Of a DNA stretch of 25,716 nt, positions 19,861-25,716 are shown piece after piece. Numbering within the stretch: the stretch's first letter is position 1; each line of letters begins with the position of its first letter. The position numbers and the translations under genes are program-made. Source of the stretch: Rhizophagus sp. LPA8_4_AMF (taxonomy: Eukaryota > Glomeromycota > Glomeromycetes > Glomerales > Glomeraceae); contig JADRCO010000842.1 in NCBI GenBank assembly GCA_021464525.1, positions 1 through 25,716 on the forward strand. The letters run 5' to 3'. Under the pieces are notes generated by a model. The model searched no databases. It worked only from the letters and a program-made list of their open reading frames with translations, and was not told where the DNA came from.

Positions 19861-21676
19861 ATGAGTAACCAGGATTATTTTGCGAAAGATTTCGATCCTA
19901 ATAAGGTCACTATAAAACGTCTTAAAGAAATCTTAAACGCTCACAATATTCCATACAAGAGTATTGCAAGGAAAGCTGAATTCGTACAGAAATTTCAGGA
20001 GTACGTACTTCCTGAATTACAAAGAAAGGAAGAAAAAGAGCAGAAAGTTTCTACAGAACAAAAGACTGCTAAACGAAAAAGTGTCACTGAAGAGAAACAT
20101 GCTGAAGAAGATAATATATCTTCTATCTCAAATTCACAAATTAAAACTCCAAATCAACGAAAGAGGAAAGTAGGACGTGTAAGTAGTAAAAAGCAAAAGG
20201 AAGAAACGATAACACAACCACAAATCATTCAAGATGATGGGCAGTCCTCAAAAGCAATAGTTATAGATGACGATAATATTAATAACAATGCACAACTGAC
20301 TTCGATTTCACAAGAACAATTGAGACAAAATTATTCTGAAAGGATTTCCCCGCCACGTCCTTTAAAGGCTCCAACATCAGAGACGCCGTTTTATCCTATG
20401 GTTCCTCCGTACTCTAGAACTCCTGCATATCCTTTTCTAGAGCCAGAAGAACTAGAGAAAGTTAAACTTAGAGAAAAAGAACTACAAGCGTCTTCGGAAA
20501 CACCTTTATATCCAATTCAAGAAGGATCTGAAAATAGAGAGGACAAAATAAAACATTTTGAACGACGTGAAGCGTTTGCATATTGTTTTAAACCTCGAGC
20601 TCCTAAAAGAAATATCGATCGTAGACCGCCTCCCGAGTTTGTTAAACGTAAACAGAAGATCCGATTAAGTTCAGGGATAATTTTCCTTATTTTCACAGCC
20701 ATAATCGTCATAGTGTTATTGAGTTTAAAAGCACAAATTGGCTTTTGTGATAGCGTTAAACCAGATTATAAGGAAGGTGAAGATTCACAATCATTATCTC
20801 AATTCGTAATTAACTTAATGTGCACGCAATGTCCTCCTAAAGCAACGTGTTCAAATGGCATCATCACAGAGTGTGAAAAAGGCTTCAAACGGGAAACTTC
20901 ATTTTTTCGGCTAGCTAAGCCTTACTATACGCATTGCGCGATTGATAAAGATCAAATGACAAAGGCTAGGAAATATAGAGAATTCAAAGAAATTATTGCT
21001 CGCGAAATGGGAAGAGTTACATGTGGATATGAAGATAAAGATAACTTGTTGTATGAAAATCTCATACTTCAACTTAAAGACATCATGCCGCCGCAAGACT
21101 ACAAATATATCAATGTCACATACGAAAATATTTGCGAGGATGATGAAATTCACATTGAGAAGGAGAACTGGAAAATTATTCTCCAAAAAGCCAACTTTTA
21201 GCTTTTATTGTCAATTATCTTTTGCCATCACGAAACTCATCAAAAAGTTTTTCGATAATCTATCTTATTCATTGACAGTTGTATCAACATCATCTTTGTT
21301 AGTGTTTGGATTCTGGTATGTTCGACAACGGATATGGGAAAGACGCCAAGTGAGCGCTGCCTTCGGCTTAGCATTAACGAGATTAAGTGAAGAAAAACGA
21401 ATAATCGGTCAGGAGTTTCGTGAAGAGGCATTCGCTCATGTGAAAGACCCTATGGTACGTCAAAAGCTTTTCCAAAAGCTTGATGAAAAGGTCCGGACAA
21501 ACCCGTATGTTCGTGCTGGAAACATTATCTACGACGGGTTTGAAACAGGTATCTGGGAATGGAAAGGTAAGTATACACATTTATACCTTCTTTAATCATC
21601 AAATCATCATAAACATTCATTGACTTGTTGATTCATCTTTTTAGCTCCTTATACTTCTCACGTTAATCCAAGGTAA
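19861..21676 (+). CDS. SRC1: Src1/Heh/Lem2-type inner nuclear membrane protein with apparent frameshift, about 578 aa
   Basis: The first frame runs 19861-21201 (446 codons) and stops. The protein clearly continues in the +1 frame from about 21182 to a donor at 21567, then a last exon 21645-21676. Residues 13-53 form a HeH/LEM-like helix-extension-helix domain (VTIKRLKEILNAHNIPYKS). A basic cluster (QRKRKVGRVSSKKQK) suits nuclear import, and AIVIDDD near 132 looks like a SUMO-interaction motif. The first membrane span is at about 270-290. The lumenal part has CTQCPPKATC, and the second span is SLTVVSTSSLLVFGFWYV. A C-terminal Man1-Src1 winged-helix-like domain ends GIWEWKAPYTSHVNPR. The family anchors chromatin, especially rDNA and telomeres, to the inner nuclear membrane. 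Removing one base in the A5 run at 21185-21189 would restore one frame. Confidence 0.85.
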
Positions 21677-22202
21677 TCGGATTTTGATATGGTGCAATAT
21701 TATTTCTCATTTGCAAGAGTTCTTAAAAATTTTCCTAAAAAATTAATAATAAAAAACCCAATGTAAAACCAAACTTTGAAGTTCCACCATCATGAATTAT
21801 TAAAAAAGTGTTATTGTAATTATAAATAATTATAACGCGCCGTTTATTATCACGTGAGCAAAGATTTTGTATATTGATGAGTCATAACTCGAAATCCAGG
21901 ATTATAAATGGTTTATGAAATTGTCATGTGATTTGGAGAATGCACCCCCGAGATCTCCTTTTATAAAGGGGACGGGTTCAAAATTCCTTATGCAAAATAG
22001 AAAAGATAAAGCACAGTTTTCTTTTGTGGTGGTCAAGCTGTTTTTATTTCATTAACGTTCTCTTTTGAATAAAGCTAAAAGTGCCTAATATTACCCTGCA
22101 TCGTAGTGGATTTACTACTCGAACGAAGATTTGTATTGCTTTTTGAACTTCTAAACAGGCAAGACGTCGTCTCCAAAGCATAAAAAACGCAAGATTGAAC
22201 CA
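21677..22202. other. Intergenic and leader region of the Ariadne gene
   Basis: 526 bases. A TCACGTGAG site lies near 21850-21858, a TATA element at 21962-21967, and an acceptor-like CTAAACAG at 22151-22158 suggests that the leader of the next gene is spliced. No separate gene seen. Confidence 0.5.
21962..21967 (+). promoter_or_regulatory. TATA box candidate for the Ariadne gene
   Basis: TATAAA followed by GGGGACGGG is set in a locally GC-richer segment, which makes a chance match less likely than elsewhere in this AT-rich window. It lies 241 bases before the ATG at 22203, leaving room for a leader that may be spliced. Confidence 0.5.
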
Positions 22203-24034
22203 ATGTCGGACATGTCTGACGAAGATCTCACGTTCGAAGATTCTTATCGAGACTCAGGTATGTTATTCAATGCCTTTTATTGTGCTCGTTCTTATCAATC
22301 TTATATTTTTTCAAAAGAAAGTTTGAGCTGTGCAAGTAAAATTATACGATTTTAATAATTCAAACCCATTTTTTTTATCTGTAATTTCAGACGAAGATGT
22401 CGAAGATGTCGAAGATGAAGATGACTATGTAGATGAAGATGATACCGATCTCAACTTTACGGACGTCGTAGCGGAAAAAGACCGTAAAAAAAATTATGAA
22501 GTGGACTTTATTGTTCACTCTATTGAAGGTATCGTAAAGAATCAAGACGATGAAGTTACTCACGTATCCAATATTCTCGGTATCCAGAAACAACATGCTG
22601 CAACGTTGCTTCGTCATTTTCGTTGGAATAAGGAGAGACTTATTGAACGGTACATGGAAGATTCAACTGAGGTCTTAAATAAAGCTGGTGTCATAACTGA
22701 TAATGCCAGAACACCAAAATTTATAAAGGTTCCTGGTTTTATTTGTGATATTTGCTGTGATGATGATAAAGATTTAGATACCTTAGCTCTATCTTGTGGG
22801 CATAGATTTTGTAAAAATTGTTACGAACATTATTTGACACAAAAGATCAAAGAAGAAGGTGAAAGTCGCAGAATTTTATGTATGGCTAGCAAATGTAACG
22901 TAATAGTAGACGAAAAAACTGTTGAATTGGCGGTGAATAAAGATATACATGAGAGGTTTATATTTTATTATTAATCATTGATTTTTTTTTAGTAAGTAAT
23001 ATTTATCCTTTAAATAAATAACTTTTTGTAGATATCGTACGTTACTAAATCGTACATACGTTGATGACAACGAATATTTACGATGGTGTCCTGCTCCTAG
23101 TTGTGAATATGCTATAGAATGTCATGTACCTCAAACTTCACTTACAAGCATTGTCCCGACAGTCGAATGCGTATGTACACATCGCTTTTGCTTTGGCTGT
23201 GGTTTCCCAGATCATCAGCCCTCCATTTGCGTTCTTGTAAAAAAATGGATTAAAAAATGTGAAGATGATTCCGAAACAGCTAATTGGATTTCTGCTCATA
23301 CAAAAGAATGCGGAAAGTGCCATTCAACCATCGAAAAGAATGGTGGATGTAACCATATGACTTGTCGTAAATGCAAATATGAATTTTGCTGGGTCTGTAT
23401 GGGTCCTTGGTCAGAGCATGGCACCAGCTGGTACAATTGTAATCGTTACGACGAAAAGACTAGCATAGATGCAAGAGATCAACAAGCCAAATCTCGTGCT
23501 TCTTTGGAACGGTACCTTCATGTACGTATTTATTGATGATGTTTATTCATGCTTAATTTATTATTTAAATTATAAATATAATCTTTTCGCTTTTAGTATT
23601 ATAATCGATTTGCCAATCATGAACAATCAGCGAAATTGGATCGTGAATTGTATAACAAGACTGAGAAAAAGATGGAGGAAATGCAACAAACCTCTGATTT
23701 ATCTTGGATTGAAGTTCAGTTCCTTAAGAAGGCTGTTGATATTCTTGTTCAATGCCGTATGACACTTAAATGGACATATGCCTTTGCTTTTTATCTTGCT
23801 CGTAACAATCAAACTGAAATCTTTGAAGACAATCAACGTGATCTTGAGATGGCAGTCGAACAGCTTTCAGAGTTATTGGAAAAACCTATTGAAGCCGAAA
23901 AAATTGCAGAATTGAAACAACAAGTCTTGGATAAAACTGTTTATGTTGGAAGCCGTAGAGAAGTATTATTGGAAGATACCGCTAAAGGATTGCTTGAATC
24001 TCGTTGGGAATTTCAAGTAGATATTAAAAGTTAG
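22203..24034 (+). CDS. ARIH1: Ariadne-1-type RBR E3 ubiquitin ligase, 515 aa
   Basis: Exons are 22203-22257, 22391-22955, 23032-23521 and 23597-24034, with introns of 133, 76 and 75 bp. The N-terminus is highly acidic (DEDVEDVEDEDDYVDEDD), followed by a UBA-like domain (about 55-105, LLRHFRWNKERLIERYM). RING1 starts at C137 (CDICC, then LSCGHRFCKNCYEHYL), then IBR (RWCPAPSCEYAIEC, HRFCFGCGF). RING2 is KECGKCHSTIEKNGGCNHMT with the expected catalytic cysteine C313 in GGCNHM. The C-terminal Ariadne domain (MQQTSDLSWIEVQFLKKAVD) is complete. The family forms a ubiquitin thioester on RING2 and, in animals, works with neddylated cullin-RING ligases. Human ARIH1 has 557 residues, the difference being a Gly-rich N-terminus. 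The coding region may extend upstream to about 22159. Confidence 0.96.
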
Positions 24035-24669
24035 AATTTTTATTAAGATTTGTAAGTATATTCACAAAGAAATTCTAGAATAAGGGAAGCTACTTGGGCG
24101 GTTAATAACTTAGTTCTTTAGGAAAATTGTGTCAACATATAAAAAATTGGAAGTATGAGTACAAGTTAATGTTATATCATTTTCACACAATTTTTTTGCA
24201 CTATTAATTTACTAAAAAAAAAATTATCATTCACAAATAGTTCATGAAAAGTATTATTTATATAGCATTGTTTGAATGAAATCAAAAAGGTAGTTTAAAC
24301 AACGAAATTGATCAGGAAATAACACAGGTTTACGAATATTAATCGTTCATCATTACAAATATCCCAAGTTCTTTTAAACCAAATGTTTTTTTTCTCTTGT
24401 AACTTTTCCTTTGTTTAATATTTACATTTTTCTTTCTTTTTTTTCATAAATGGTAGCTTTTTTTCCCTCTTACTTTCTTTATATAAACATTTTATAAAAC
24501 TTTTATGTTTGGTAGTTAAATAACTTGGAATTGGTTTTTCCTTAAAAGATACTATTTATAGACCTGTGTAAAAAAAATTTTGAATATACATAACTTTTAA
24601 AACTAATAGTATTTAATGGATTATTATTGTAATATTCAACTACAATACGCTAACATAATTTATAAATGG
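24035..24669. other. Intergenic region between convergent genes
   Basis: 635 bases of AT-rich DNA between the Ariadne stop and the stop of the minus-strand gene. No coding, RNA or repeat signal could be supported; it should hold both 3' untranslated regions. Confidence 0.6.
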
Positions 24670-25398
24670 TTATTTATTAACTACAATAGAATCAAGTGAA
24701 GTATCAACATTTTCATCATTTGCATTATTTGTTAAAGAACTGGCAACATTTTTAAAATTATCCCAAGCACTTGGATAAACAATTGAATCCCATTTTTGTT
24801 GCAAATCATCAATAATTTCACTAAAAGAAGAATTCCTTTTTACAACATGACGAAAATAAGGTTCAATATGATCATCGTTTTTCGGATTTTGAGGACGAAA
24901 TTCGAGACGAACTTCTTCCTCCGAAGGATTAGGATGATGAAGAATATTAACATAATCAAGAAGAGATTTGTTTTGGTGTGAATCTAATGTTGGTAAAAGA
25001 TCAACAACTACGTCTGGGATATGAATATGGGATGCTTCATTTTCGTTGTCAAACAAATGAACTTCAAGTTTTATATATGAATGTGTACGAATCCATTCAA
25101 GAATTTCTATCAAAAATGAGTTTAAAATTTTTGCGTTTTTTAAAAAAAGGAACTTATCTTCAAATTTGCTTACCTGGTTTAGTACCAAGGATCACGAATC
25201 TTGAAGAATTTACCACAGATAGACTAACCACTTCAGGTATTTTTACGGGAGTAATTATCTTTCCTTCCGTCGCAAACTTGTTACCAATTTGTTCGCCTGA
25301 AATATCAATTCAAAATAAGCATTAAACATTATCGACTTTTTAGTCATATCTAATTAGTATAATTACCAACCTATCACATAACCATACTTCAAAACCAT
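24670..25398 (-). CDS. Unrecognised protein, 195 aa, three exons
   Basis: Minus-strand exons: 25398-25371, 25296-25174 and 25106-24670, with introns of 74 and 67 bp. All borders are GT-AG and the phases (1 and 1) agree, which strongly supports a real gene. The protein starts MVLKYGYVIGEQIGNKFATE. It is mostly soluble and acidic, with a strand-rich first half (SSRFVILGTKPEILEWIRTH, KLEVHLFDNE) and a helical second half (SFSEIIDDLQQKWDSIVYPS, AWDNFKNVASSL). There is no signal peptide, membrane span or cysteine motif. I do not recognise a family; it could be specific to these fungi. Confidence 0.75.
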
Positions 25399-25716
25399 TT
25401 TTTAAGTATAAAAAGGAGTTGTAAAAACAGTTTTTGAACTTTATATACTGCCAAGATATATATGGTACATTCCGAATCTAAAGTACAGAATTTGGGGGCA
25501 TGTTGATACGCGCCGTCTTTATGTATATCATTAACTAATATTAAGCTTTACTAACTAACTAATTTAATATATTGTATGTAGAGTTAGAATCAGGTGATGC
25601 CGATATATATTACGATTTCCCCAGCGTATAAACCAACAAGAAATCACCGTCACGTGATCAAAATCCGAAGATCATTTCCATAAATAGATGATGATCCGTT
25701 AACGAAAAAATTTTAT
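25399..25716. other. Upstream region of the 24670-25398 gene to window end
   Basis: 318 bases with no coding signal. AT-rich TATA-like tracts occur at 25441-25463 and a TCACGTGA site at 25650-25657. It should include the promoter of the minus-strand gene. Confidence 0.5.

Noticed and set aside
21115-21190. Intron in the Src1-type gene to explain the frameshift
   Set aside because: It restores the frame, but the borders (GTCACA, CCAAAAAG) are weak, there is no T tract, and it would remove sequence that looks coding; a one-base indel is simpler.
21970-21986. tRNA B-box-like GGTTCAAAATTCC
   Set aside because: No A box or cloverleaf arms around it.
24978-25325. 115-codon plus-strand open frame
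   Set aside because: Antisense to the three-exon minus-strand gene, which has phase-consistent splicing.

Overview
The window looks like nuclear DNA of an early-diverging filamentous fungus, most likely an arbuscular mycorrhizal fungus of the Rhizophagus type (Glomeromycotina). This is inferred from very AT-rich DNA, genes split by many short (about 44-133 bp) spliceosomal introns, typical fungal proteins (Pex30-type dysferlin-domain peroxin, HeH/Src1 inner nuclear membrane protein) next to animal-like proteins absent from yeasts (BRAT1, CZIB), and retroelement debris. No genome search was possible, so the species is an inference.

Layout. Positions 1-3889 hold no convincing host gene: a GGACC-rich repeat, a broken non-LTR retrotransposon tail, a pogo/mariner-like terminal sequence and a 107-bp palindromic element. 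From 3890 on, genes are tightly packed: a conserved fungal protein of unknown function (+), a bestrophin-like anion channel (+), a 13-exon BRAT1 homologue (-), ribosomal protein uS15/RPS13 (+), the zinc protein CZIB (-), an unrecognised probably mitochondrial protein (+), porphobilinogen synthase HEM2/ALAD (-), a Pex24/Pex30-like peroxin (+), the intermembrane-space oxidoreductase MIA40 (-), a relic-bearing gap (18.3-19.9 kb), a Src1/Heh/Lem2-type inner nuclear membrane protein with an apparent frameshift (+), an Ariadne-1 RBR ubiquitin ligase (+) and an unrecognised 195-residue protein (-).

Most genes are arranged as divergent pairs sharing short promoters (BRAT1/RPS13 166 bp, CZIB/13063 gene 126 bp, HEM2/peroxin 176 bp) or convergent pairs. 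There is no operon or dedicated pathway cluster; the genes are mostly housekeeping. I joined the exons by hand by requiring GT/GC-AG borders and phase agreement, with family alignment from memory where the family was recognised.

The most interesting item is the BRAT1 homologue. It ends in Asp-Cys-Tyr-Phe, nearly the same as the Asp-Cys-Tyr end of human BRAT1, the tail reported to enter the active site of the Integrator nuclease INTS11. This suggests that a BRAT1-INTS11-type system exists in this fungus. Other notable points are three GC-AG introns, a perfect CACGTG-bearing hairpin inside an intron, the Src1 frameshift and an anchorless, animal-like MIA40.
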